In this document: in pieces, positions 38,349-49,920 of the stretch
Numbering within the stretch: the stretch's first letter is position 1
How the letters are laid out: every line of letters begins with the position of its first letter
Made by a program: the position numbers and the translations under genes
The notes under the pieces: generated by a model
What the model was told of the DNA's origin: nothing
Seen by the model: only the letters and a program-made list of their open reading frames with translations
Databases searched by the model: none
Source: Patiria miniata
Taxonomy: Eukaryota; Echinodermata; Asteroidea; Valvatida; Asterinidae
Length of the DNA: 64,000 bases
Assembly (NCBI RefSeq): GCF_015706575.1
Contig: NW_024037064.1
Span: 6,983,606 to 7,047,605 of the forward strand
Direction: 5' to 3'

Positions 38349-41098
38349 ATGGTCGATGCGGCGACTAGAAAAACACTCAGTAATATTCCTCTTCTTAAAA
38401 CAAAGGCAGGACCAAGGGACAAAGATCTATGGCCGTCAAGACTGAAGGAAGAATACCAATCCTTAATTCAGGTACTAATAGCTGAATAGACTGTTATCCT
38501 ATTGAAATTTTGTTTAAAATGGCATCGCAAAATACGGTGAACTAAGCCAGATGGGAACAAGTGAAATGCCCCATATTTGGGCGGGGCATTATTGTGTGTG
38601 TGTGGGGGGGGGGGGGGTATAGATAATTCAGTAACTTTGTTTTTTACTAGGCCCAGAGTACTTTATTAATAAATTGTTTTTTAAAAAAGTGAAATTTATA
38701 AACCATCTTTTCGCCACATAGCATAGGCCCTAAACTAGACCCGTGAACATGGCTATAAGCCTATATACATAGCCACGCTTCAGTCTATAGTAAAAAGACT
38801 CTATTGTGATCCGCTGTTACAAAGATGGAGTGACCGTTCTAGCCGAATTTCGGCTACATTTGACAGAATATTTGCATACAAAAATGAGTTGTACAGAAAA
38901 TCAGCAGAATTTTTTTTTCGGGAGAATTATGAAGATGAAGGAAAAATGAAAAAGATTAGAGAAATATGGCGCATTTGGTTTGAAAAACCTTCATTTATTG
39001 AAAGATCCCTGAAACAAACCCTTGCACAATGGACCAGCAATTATACTGGGTAATTTGACAGACTTTCGAAGTGGATTTAGCAGAAATATATATGGTATTA
39101 CGGTCAGCCTGCCATGTAAGACGGTTAGTCTGGTACCCACTCGTGATACTCCAACCGTTTTGCGCATGTGGAACTCGGGGTACCAGATTGTCATGCCTGT
39201 CTTAGATTTCTGATCATTTTGAAACATTCGTTGTGACAAAGTTGTGCCGTATTTTACATCAAATTTCTTGGCAATGACAGATCCAACACTCGCGTATATT
39301 CACAGGAAGCCCAACAAGTAAGTGATTCACCCATGGGCAAAATTATACATGGTTATATGTAGCGGATCAAAAGATAGAATGCTTTCGCTTGTATATACCC
39401 GAGGGAAGCGCGTCGCGTTGTATACAACAACGCCACGTTCACGGGTCTAGCCCTAAACATGATAAACGATTTTCATTTTAACTCAAAAAGATAAAAATTC
39501 ATGTGAATTTTGATCAGATATTTTTTTAAAGTAACTTATGACTTATCAATCATGACAATGGACATCATGGAGGAATATTTTTCCTTTCAGTACGTTAACA
39601 ACAACAAGGAGTCTGACAACGACTGGTTTCGACTGGAATCCAACAAGGATGGCACTAGGTGGTTTGGCAAATGCTGGCACGTCCACGAACTTCTCAAGTA
39701 TGAATTTGAGATTGAATTTGATGTAAGTTGATTCACATGAGGTTAGAATATCCACGGTAGATGTGTCATCTTGTTCACGGATCAAAAAGAACACGCGGTC
39801 GCATTGCTGTGCATGTCCAGCAAAAACCTTTGCACTGCCAAGTTAATATCATGCGTTCATTCCAATATGAAGTCGTGTCTAACAACGCATGTTCTTTTTG
39901 CCCAGTGAACAAGATGTGCATATTATTGCCGTGAAAGTGCTTATTCATGCAAAAAAAAAACAATTGTAAAAACTTGGAAGAAGGAATTCAAGAAAATAAT
40001 CAAACATCACGCAACCTCACCTACCCTATTTTTTGGTCAATGTAGGCCTATTTGGAATTTATACATAGACCAATCCCAATGTTGATTCATTAGGCCAAGT
40101 CAAAAAATAAACCAGTTTATCGTCCTTGCCTGCTTTCATTTTTCCTCGTGTTTCATTTAATCATACATTTTCAATTTGTCTTGTACTTTGGCCACAAAAG
40201 TATCAGGAAAAGAGTCAAGAAAATGGAAAAATAAATCTTTGAAAATCCACCATCTTGAAATTAAGGCCACATCCTTTCTTCAAAAAGCCCAAAGATGAAA
40301 CTATTATTTTTTTTAAACCCATTTTTGTCAAACTTGCTTGAGAGGAACTTAGATTCTTGCACTATGGTAAAAATCCAAAATCCTCCGTTGTGCAGAAACC
40401 AGTTAAACATTTCAAGTAATTGAGCCCTATGTACAATAGCTATGACTGATAAAAACCTTCTGATGATTTGTAAAAAGACCTTTGATTGGTTGTTTGACTT
40501 ATGACCTTTGACCTCAAACCTCACTTTTTGTAGATTCCGGTGACGTATCCACAAACCGCTCCAGAAATCGCCATTCCAGAGCTGGATGGTAAAACAGCCA
40601 AGATGTACAGAGGGGGGAAAATCTGTCTGACGGATCACTTTAAACCCCTCTGGGCTAAGAATGTCCCAAAGTTTGGGATCGGCCATGCTATGGCGTTAGG
40701 GGTAAGTTGAATAAATTCGCATGAAGTTTGTCCTAGGACTGGCCAATAGTTCTCATTACTAAACCTTATACATATTCAAGAGCCGAATTCTCACTGGTCC
40801 ATTCACCATCACGTGCAGATGCTATTTTTGCTGTTTACCAAGTGTGCGCAAGTATTCAAGTTAAAAGCGTTTTCCCGAGCTCAATGCCAAAGTAGACAAT
40901 ATTGAATTTGCCTCCTTTACAATTTGTACACCATGGCAAACTCTTGGTGGCGCACTGCATTGGACTTAACTTTTTAATATCTATTCTCCATTTTCCCATT
41001 TTCAGCTGGGGCCCTGGTTGGCCGTTGAAATTCCAGACCTGATCAGCAAAGGCCTTGTATTATACAAAGAGAAAGAAGAGAATGGTGCCAGTAAATGA
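38349..41098 (+). CDS. UFC1: UFM1-conjugating enzyme 1 (E2), four exons, 171 aa
   Basis: Coding exons 38349-38471, 39591-39722, 40534-40701 and 41006-41098, all joined in phase 0 with GT/AG borders (41+44+56+30 residues). UFC1 accepts activated UFM1 from UBA5 as a thioester on a catalytic cysteine and passes it to targets through the UFL1 ligase complex at the ER. The catalytic residue is Cys116 in KICLTDHF, at exactly the position of the human enzyme. Long runs match human UFC1 as I remember it: [53 protein letters not shown] and [14 protein letters not shown]. Length is near the human 167 residues, the extra being in a charged C-terminal tail ([10 protein letters not shown]). Start ATG has a purine at -3 and G at +4. 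Whole and apparently functional. It is convergent with the TRIM-NHL gene downstream. Confidence 0.97.
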
Positions 41099-41338
41099 AC
41101 AACAAGCCGTGTAATGCTAACGAGGCGTGGTTCCATACCAGTGTTTTAGTCAATTCTATCACAAGTTCGGCTTAAGTAACGTCCTTCGCAAGTCCAGTTA
41201 TTAATAACAGGGGATGAAGCTACAGTTACAGAGGAACACTTTTGTCAAGTTCATTTGAACAGCTTATGACTTGTGATGGATTTGACTTCAACACTTTTGA
41301 ATTTCCAAAATAATGTTTGGGCAGCTTCTAGTTGCACA

Positions 41339-41976
41339 CAGGGTGAGTAAAAAAAATCGGAGCCCAAACCCCCAAAAATGTATTTCATATTAAAAAATAT
41401 GTAGCACCAAAAAAATACTGACTGGAAAGCCAATTTCATAAGCTACTTTTAGATGAAAAATGACTGAATTTGCTGTATCTGTTCAGAGAATATCACCATT
41501 TAAACGCAGTGACCCTAAAAACCTGTCTGGTCTAAAAACAGCAATTAATTGTGTGTTTTTGACTGTTTGGAACAAAAAATGACACAGAATACTTGTTTCA
41601 ACAACTGTCAACAACTGCAGTTTACAATCTCTTTATTAACAACCCTGGTTGTTATTTATATAATCCACTTAAAAAAAAACAGGCCTGAAAAAAAGGACAT
41701 TGTTCAATATTTTGAACTATTAAACTGAGGTTTTATCGCTGTTGATGTTTGAAGACAATTGTGACGACGTTTCTTGAAATCACTTTTTGGATGAGACAGG
41801 TTTTAAAGTCGTGTTTAAATGGTGATAGTCTTTGAAGAGATTGAGCAATTTCAGTAATTTTGTCATCTTAAAGTAGCTATATAATTGGCTTTCTAGTCAT
41901 TATTTTTTGTGCTACCTATTTTTTAAATATAAATATGATTTTGGGGGTTTGGGTTCTGCTTTTTTTACTCACCCTG
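41339..41976. mobile_element. Tc1/mariner-like non-autonomous element
   Basis: Left end cagggtgagtaaaaaaaatc ggagcccaaaccccc; right end the complement gggggtttgggttctgcttt ttttactcaccctg. The right flank is TA, the left flank CA (probably decayed). 638 bp, just downstream of UFC1, perhaps within its 3' UTR. Confidence 0.65.
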
Positions 41977-42995
41977 TACCACCTTGTTGGAAACTTCAGA
42001 GTTTCACACCAAATGTAGTTTAAAAAGCTTTCGCACGTTTTGGGGTTTTTTTTGGGGGGGGGGAGTTGATTAGGGTGGATGGGGATATTTAGATGTCGAG
42101 TGTAACATCAAAACCTTTCCAAAGTGGCCATATGTGGAATGGAGATGGAGAGTGGCCACTATAGAGAGGTTGTCACTAATTCTTTTATTTCATTTTGCAT
42201 TTTTTTCAATTTTAGCTCAGCATTTTTTTCAGCAACTAACCATTTCAGACTTTGTCTCAAAAACAATCCTGATTCATTTTACCTTTTTAATTGTAAATTT
42301 GTAACAGTTTAAAATATCAAGATGTTATTGAACAAACTGTTAAATTTACTCCTGTGTCTAAGCAATAGAAAATCACTGTACTCAAATTCATTAGGTCATT
42401 TCAAAGTTAGAAGACCCATATTTCGTACCCTGTAACAAAAAAATAAAAAGAAGTCTGCTTTCTGTAAAACAACCCTTTTCTTAAAGCAAAGCACCTGGTT
42501 TTTTTCTCCAAATCTAGTGCAGAATGAAATAGAGTGAGCATCTTTTTAACTCCTAATACGATACAAACTAAACTCAAGCTTAACTTTATTTCGAACTTTA
42601 AAGATATTTATTTTATTTGCATGAAACTGAATACAAATGTACATGTATCGTGCCATCCTTTGCAAGATATGAATTCAATGATGAAATGAAGATTAAACAA
42701 AAAGAAAACTGAAACATATCCGTTTCATTCATTTCTTTTAAATTAATTTTAGTTTTTGGAGAGGGATTTGAATGCAATAGTCTGATTTCTTGTCTTTAAA
42801 TGTGGAAAGTTGTTGAAGGAAGGGGTAGAAACCAGGCTATTGTGTAACACTGGTTCCCATACAATTATTACATGTAGACAATCAGTTGCTACATGCCATG
42901 ACAAGCCATTCTTTTAATGCATTTTATTAATATTTACTCGGCGATTTATTATAAAATGATACAAAAACACGAGTTGGTGGGCGCAAAAAAATGCC
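41977..42995. other. Intergenic DNA downstream of UFC1
   Basis: A plus-strand AATAAA near 42441 could serve UFC1. Nothing else recognised. Confidence 0.25.
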
Positions 42996-43600
42996 AACGA
43001 AGTCAAAGAGGGCGCACTTCAAAATTAGTGGCCACAATTAATTTCAAGTTGAGAGTAATAATTTCAAGTTCGTCAACGAGTTCGAGTTCGCTCATGGGGC
43101 GTGGTACGAGCGAAATGAGGAGCAAAATTGTCTGCATTAAACTCAAGCAATATGTAAAGCAAATTTAATAAAAGTCAACTTTCATTTTCATGCGAGGAAA
43201 TCATGCACATTTGCGCGGACATTAACTCGAGAAATATCTCCCGTTGTATATTGAGAAAAAGTTTGGTCGGCGCAAAATAGAGGGCGCTCTTCACAAATAG
43301 TGGTCTGATAATTTTTTGTCAACCATTCGTTAACATAAAAAAAGAGGGCGCTCTGTACAAATAATGGACGGTAAACTTTTTTTTCAAAAAAGAAAATCAT
43401 GGAACAAAAACAGCTCGCTTCTTTTCTGGACGATAACTAAGTATAAATTGGTTAAGTTGTCTATTAATTGGTCGTGATAAATAAAAACAAAATCTGCTAA
43501 ATATCAAGAGAAATCATTAAACAATAAAAATAAGCTCGAAAATTCAACCCTATTAAATTTGCTTCAAAAGAGGGCGCCCTATACAAATAACGGTCGGGAC
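42996..43600. repeat. Interspersed agagggcgc.ct....caaat repeats
   Basis: Four related words near 43008, 43279, 43343 and 43568, each agagggcgc(a/t/c)ct followed by a short A-rich word and a tgg or cgg, with AT-rich spacers. Confidence 0.45.
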
Positions 43601-43768
43601 CACGCGTCGAAGACTCCAGTTTCACAACAAAAACCTCAAAAACAACTCTCTTCTTTACCTTTTTGGACAGCTAAAAGCTAAAAGAGAAACAACATTCCCT
43701 TTCGTTTATGGATAATAAAAAAAAAATAAAAAAGAGAAACAGAAATTACTTTCGTTTTTGGTAACATA

Positions 43769-44005
43769 TCCCATTTCCCAACAAAAGAAAACCCGTTTGT
43801 TTCCATTCTTTCACAGTAAAATGGACAACAGATTACGATTCCCATTTCCCAACTCGAAAACAAAACGGAAACCGAATAACGATTCCAATTTCCCAACTCG
43901 AAAGCAAATTTGGAAAACGACTAACGATTCCCATTTCCCAATTCGAATACAAAACGGAAAACGAATAATGATTCCGATTTCCCAACGAAAACAGAATAAA
44001 TTGGG
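43769..44005. repeat. ~45-bp tandem repeat (gattcccatttcccaa)
   Basis: About five units with cccatttcccaactcgaaa and caaaacggaaa.cgaataa words. Non-coding. Confidence 0.7.
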
Positions 44006-44247
44006 AATTCGCAGTGCATCATGGGACATTTAGAAATCAGCACAACCTAGTCCCCAGGGCGAACCTTATTTTCAATTTGTTTCCTATAGTATTATAGTAG
44101 TGAGGGCGTACTGCTTGACATGAAGAGAACGAGGATGGACTGACACCGTTAATTGTGAAGAGCGCCACCATGTTAAACGTGCCTGTATAAATTTATATGT
44201 CGTGGACGTTTTTGGCGGACGGCACGTGTATCATATCTGTACGCTGG

Positions 44248-45166
44248 GTGTCGGACGCTTCGCCCCATTTCCACGTCGCCCCATGTCACTTCGCCCCTAA
44301 CCACTTCGCCCCATCCCCACTTCGCCCCATCCCCACATCGCCCCATCTCCGCTTCGCCCCATCCCCACTTCGCCCCATCCCCGCTTCGCCCCATCCCCAC
44401 TTCGCCCCATCCCCACTTCGCCCCATGTAGTATAAAAAAGGGAAGGCTAGGGGTGCAGACCAAATAAACTGCCAAAGACCCCAGATAATAAATGCTCCCA
44501 ATTCTAGAAACTCAGGAAAAATACAAACTCTCTGATGAGGTGCTCGAGACACAGATGAGAGAAATGATGGCTTAAATAAAATCATCAGCCGCTGGATTCA
44601 AAAGAATCCCGTAGGTATGGGTCAGTGAGTTCAAAGGAACTCACTGCCTTGAGGAAAATGTTCCGTCAAAATTTGTCTGATATGTGAGACTTACAACTTC
44701 ATTGATGAGATTGGTTCCTCCAAGAGTGAAATTAGGATGTCAAAGGTATTGTCGTTCTCAGATAAGTGGGAGACGGGTTGGTATAGCCGGGTTGGGAACA
44801 AAGTTGGATCTTTTACTTCAAGCTTTTTTCTCGGTAGGGGAGAGCCTAGCTTGAGAGGTTGGTTATGAATTGTTCATTTGGTGATGGGCTAATTCTTTCC
44901 GTTGGTTAGCAATTAGTGAATCTATTGAAATAGTTTTTTTTTAAGCCAAAAAAATAGATGAGATTTTTTTTTTTACATGTAACGGCTGGGGCGAAGTGGG
45001 GATGGGGCGAAGTGGGGATGGGGCGAAGTGGGGATGGGGCGAAGTGGGGATGGGGCGAAGTGGGGATGGGGCGATGTGGGGATGGGGCGAAGTGGGGATG
45101 GGGCGAAGTGGTTAGGGGCGAAGTGACATGGGGCGACGTGGAAATGGGGCGAAGTGTCCGACATTC
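44248..45166. mobile_element. Foldback-type transposon: inverted repeats made of a 16-bp tandem repeat
   Basis: An 11-bp direct repeat (ctgtacgctgg at 44237-44247 and 45167-45177) flanks the element. The left arm (about 44248-44427) starts tgtcggac and runs into copies of cttcgccccatcccca; the right arm (about 44983-45164) is its reverse complement, ending gtccgaca. The outer variant units (cgccccatttccacgtcgcc, catgtcacttcgcccctaac) occur in the same order in both arms. The 550-bp middle has no coding frame. Long tandemly repeated inverted arms and a 9-11 bp target duplication are features of Drosophila FB (Mutator-related) foldback elements. Confidence 0.85.
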
Positions 45167-45177
45167 CTGTACGCTGG

Positions 45178-46799
45178 AGTCAACGTCGCAAATCGATGTT
45201 TCCCCCGATTTTCGTCATGTAACAGCGTTGCCAAACGAACTTCAAATTCATTCAGTAAAATGCTGGTAATATTATTTTATAATGTTTGTTGTTTGAACAA
45301 TTTCAGTGTCTTGAAATTGAGCCCGAAGCAACTTTGAAAACAGTGGCGTCCGGAAATTGGGCACAAAATCTGCTCTGTAAACGTACGTCACTACGTACAT
45401 GTACGTGGTGCACTTGAATAAAACTAGGAAAATCCAAAGTCAGTGACTCGGAATCTCTTTAAAATTGATAAATTCTCATAAACCATTATTATCTTTACTT
45501 CATTACCAGTAGAAGTTTGTCAGAAATTTGTATTTTTTTTTTATTTTGGGCGCATAGGGCCTATAGCTAGCTCTGAGTCCGAGTAACTTGGACCCAACTT
45601 ATCAGTCAGTGGCCGTGTCATACACACAGCCTTGTTTGACCTCAGTTTCTTGTCCTGAGGTCACGCACGAATGGCCCAAAAGCGCACGCAAGATTTTACG
45701 AGATGTATTCGAGACTACAGAAAAACACAAACTAAATACCTGGATATGTGCACTGTTTGGCCAAGATGGCTAAAGAAGTGAAAAGTTGAATTGTGTGCTT
45801 AATTTGATACTAAAAATAACTGCTTTTGACAAATATAGAGTGTTAACAGCCTGTCAAAGAAAATCATTTTTCATATAAACAAAATCGAGGGCCGATAGTT
45901 TTTAAGTTTACATTCGACTCTTAAAAATGGCTAAAAGAAACGGCGGAAAGAGTTCCATGTAAGAAGTTATCCCAACCCAAATTCCATAATCCATACCTCA
46001 TACCATGCAGCAGTCATTCATGAAGCTCATAATCGACTTCAAACAGAACAAGAAAGAGTAAAAACATTTATTTCACTGACAAATTTTCCATCTGACTTGA
46101 TCATCCATCCGTGCACTATTTCATGACGAAGTATTATAGACTGATTTTTTTTACCAACAGACTTTGACTGATGTTATTTGACCCCTGAAAATTGGGAATC
46201 AGCCAAAGCAGTCCTGTATGGCGGTCGTGTGGAAAGGATGCAACCGTGTGGGATGGCCGTCACTACAAGCAGTCACTTCTTGGTAAGCCCAACGTGAGCA
46301 TTTATTAAGTTGCCCCATGGGGAGGGGGAGGGGAGGGGTAGACTTTTTTTTGGAGGGAGGGGAGATAGGGCAACTAGAACCAACTCTCAAGCCCTTTTCA
46401 CACTAGAGCCTCTCAACCTGGGTTGAAATCAACCCTGGGTGAACCCAGTGCCGCCCTGGGTGAGTTTTTTTTAAATTTCAACGCCACGTTCAACCCCGCA
46501 TCGTTTTACACTTGTTTCAGGCAAATCAAGCTTATCATTCTCAGTCATTTTTTTTACAGTTGTTTGAGCTGGAAGGCACAAATACCAGCTGTGCAAGTCA
46601 GAGTTTCGGATGCCCTAAGGTTTAGTTCAACAAAGTGATATTTAAAAGATTAGTCATAAAATGTTGCTAATAAATGTCCTTATCCCAGTGACTGAAAAGG
46701 ATGAATGCATTTATTTCTGCTCATTTCAAAACCTCAGATTTTACAAGTAAATTTGAATAGAATTTATTAAAGAAGAGTTTGAAAAGTTTCATGAAAAGT
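45178..46799. other. Intergenic DNA, no gene seen
   Basis: Near 46400-46460 is a run of aacctgggttgaaatcaacc and related words resembling a transposon end without a partner. Confidence 0.3.
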
Positions 46800-49265
46800 T
46801 TCATGATTCATTGTTGAAACTCAAAACTGCAGTGACGGGGATAATTGTTTTCATTAATTTCAAGTTGAAATGGCAACCAAATAGGTGCAACAATCAAAAC
46901 AGAGGTATGGAATTTAATTCTTGAAAATGCAAGGAAATTTCAAGGAGGCAGTCAGGCAAAAAATCAAGGCAACGGAGGCCATAGCATCCTGAAATTCAAT
47001 ACCATTGATTTGAACATTTGTTGAAATGGTTGGCAACCCCTCACACTTGAAGAATTTTTAACCTTCAAAGAAAAATAATAAAGATTTCCCGCAAGATAAT
47101 CCCTTGTGAGTAAAGTTTACACAAGTCTTTATTCTGTGAATTCAGACAGGAAACCAAATCAATAGGATAAGTATTTGTGCTCATCTTTAGCCGACATTTT
47201 GATGATTAAATGATCATCCACATTAGTGTTTCATTGATATAAATGCAAATGTACAAAGCTTGAAAATAATAACAATAAACATGATTTCTATGAAAAACTA
47301 CACAAATGAAAAAAACTACGAAACATTTTTTTAAAGAAACTGAGTGAATATTAAAAGACTAATATTTAAAGTAATCTTGATTTACTTTCATAGTGATGTG
47401 TATGCTTAAAGGTACATTGTGCATAGGATCATTTGCTGTTTGCAGGGTTTTTTTCTCCGAAGCAACAAAAGTGCTCAATATTTTAAGTAGGTTGCATAAC
47501 AAGCATTCTGTTCAAGTCTTAGCTGAGTGGCTGCTATACATTTTGGAGAAAACAGAAATCAGTCTTTGGATCTCGTAACTGGATTCTGTAGGCACCCCAT
47601 TTTGAAACCACCTTCAATGTTTGTTTTCTGACAATACCATTTCAGGTGGAATTATTTCACAGGGTATTTGTTACCAGTCCTATCTTCACTTTGAGGTTTC
47701 TGTCATTAAATCGGTAGGTGCTTATCTGGGTAATTGCAAATGATCCTACATGGCTTTAAAAAGTGAAGTTAACAGAAATACAGAATAATTAAAATTGTAC
47801 AGGCTGTAATTTCTATTATCAGAAAATGTAATGTAGAGATAGCACAGTATACAATGAGTAGATGTATGTTCTATTAGGAACAAATTGAAGAATATACATA
47901 AAGGGAGTTTACAAAGTCTTGTGACTACTAAGATCTACATACAGTGGTGAATTGTTAAACTCTTCAAAGTCCATTTGAACATTTAATTTTTACAATAAGA
48001 TTGATACTTTGCAAACAAATTCATAATTTCTTTGCTGAAACCAGAACTGAAGTGATGATTTTTTTTCTCCAGTTTTCTGAAATGACAACAAAAATGCAAA
48101 GCACTGAAAACAGAGGTTTGCAGTTTAGTTCTTGAAAAGATGAGGAAATCTATTTGGTTTGTAAGGAAAAAACCTGGATTAGAAATTTGCTATTTGTGTG
48201 GGACCTTTCAAGGTGGCAGTCAGGCCAAAATCAAGGCAACTGAGGCCGTATAGCTTTCTGAAATTCAGCTTCAGTCAAATTGATTTCTAATCATTCAAAC
48301 TGAAGGGATATTTGACAGTCTGAGAAAAAATGTTAACAAAATTTCAAATCAAGATAAAAACATTCTTATAAACATGAGTCTTCATTCTGTGAATTAAGAC
48401 AGGAAACCAAATTAATTTTTACTCGTGTTTAGAAAACATTTCAATTAGTAAATTATCTTCAATATACATGTAAATGCATCGTAAATTCAAATGCGTAAAC
48501 AGAAACTGCAAAACGTAATGTCAAAACTGAGTAAATAAAGGCTTACATTGAACAGTAATCTGAGTACTAACTATCATGGTGATGCGTATGCTTAAAATGA
48601 ATTCAAACAATACTATTTCACAAAATACTTGTAGTATGGTTACATCTCAAGGATGAAGTGGTTGTAAAACTGTCTCAAAATTTCTATTAACAAAAGTACA
48701 ATATATAATGGACAACATGTACATGTAGATTTCATTAGGAACACATTTCAGAATCTCGGGGAGTTGACGAAATCTTGGCTTTGTCTCCAGCTTTGGCTTC
48801 TACTATGCAGATTGCAGAGCCTCTGATGAGGTCAAGATATAAACCTCATGAACACTGTCAACACAATTCTCCATTCTGTGAATGAAGATCTGAAACCACA
48901 TTAATAGAATGAGCTTTGTCACTAATGTTTAGGATACATTTAGACAAGTCAATTTACTTGAAGAGTAGTGTTTTATTAATTAAATAGGCAGATGCCAACA
49001 GCAAAAAAAAGGAACAAAAATTTAACTGAGTGAATAAAGCCTTATCTTGAACACTAATCCTAACACTCAATTGAACTGAGTAATGCATTTGTAAAGTTGT
49101 AATTACTCAAAATAAACTTTAAGAATGTTGCATCTCAAGAACGAAATTTTTCTCAAGTCTTTGTTATAAAGATAGCAGAATATATACAGCAAGTTCCACC
49201 AGGAACAATTTAACAGTCTTAATTGTGTTTATGAAATCTTGGCTTTGTCCCTGGCTTTGGCCTCA
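46800..49265. repeat. Three diverged tandem copies of a ~0.5-1.2 kb non-coding unit
   Basis: Units about 46800-47940, 48040-48830 and 48840-49265. Marker words: ggcagtcaggc.aaaatcaag (units 1, 2), attctgtgaatt.agacagga aaccaaat (47130, 48391, 48872), ctgagtgaata, tgatg.gtatgcttaaa, and gaaatcttggctttgtc (units 2, 3). The third unit is shorter. No coding frame. Confidence 0.65.
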
Positions 49266-49733
49266 GGCTGCCTGATTTTTGTCCCCTGATGTAACTCCAG
49301 TACAATATTGGTCCATTTTCTTCTTCAGAGACACCAAATCCTGTCACACAAGGCCAATGGATGGTTGGTGCATTTTCACTGAGTTTGAATGTGGTAAGAT
49401 TCTTAGGAATCTAGTGCCAGAGATGAAGCGGAAGCCACAACGAAGCCGGGGTTTTATTAACACCACAAAAAGTTGGTAAGTATTGGATAGATTGATGGCA
49501 GTCCATGTAGTGGGTGAGGGAGGGGTGTTGGGTTGAGGAGGCGGGGGTCATTACATTCAAACACCTCAACACCCACTAAACTTCCCTCTCCTTTCAAATT
49601 TACCATTTAATTCAGATTCCAGTCATCATACATGTAAGATTAAAACAAATTATCCCAATCAAATCAAATGTAACTAGTCAATACACCGTTTATATAAGAC
49701 TTTGTATAGTAACATAATGTAATTGATGCACTG

Positions 49734-49739
49734 TTTATT
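49734..49739 (-). terminator. Candidate polyadenylation signal for the TRIM-NHL gene
   Basis: AATAAA on the minus strand (tttatt on plus), about 180 bases past the stop codon at 49921. Placement is typical for a short 3' UTR. Confidence 0.4.
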
Positions 49740-49920
49740 TAAGAATTTGTATGGTGAAATGGTTCACATCAGAGGGATCTGGCAGTTTGGATTTTTGAGG
49801 AGAGATGTGATATGAGTGGGACATGAATGTTGATTGGTGCTGTAATGACTGGACAATTTCATCCTCAACATTTGCTGTTGGGATGATGATGATTGCTAGT
49901 CAATGTCATGTTTGATGACA

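Noticed and set aside
44173-45269. Open frames of HFAPSPLRPIPT-type and GEVGMGRSGDGAKWG-type repeats
   Set aside because: These are translations of the 16-bp satellite arms of the foldback element, not genes.
49327-49475. Plus-strand open stretch between ttcttcttcag and a gtaagt donor (DTKSCHTRPMDGWCIFTEFE...)
   Set aside because: Good splice-site look-alikes, but no recognisable family, no neighbouring exons in phase, and it lies beside a non-coding triplicated region.
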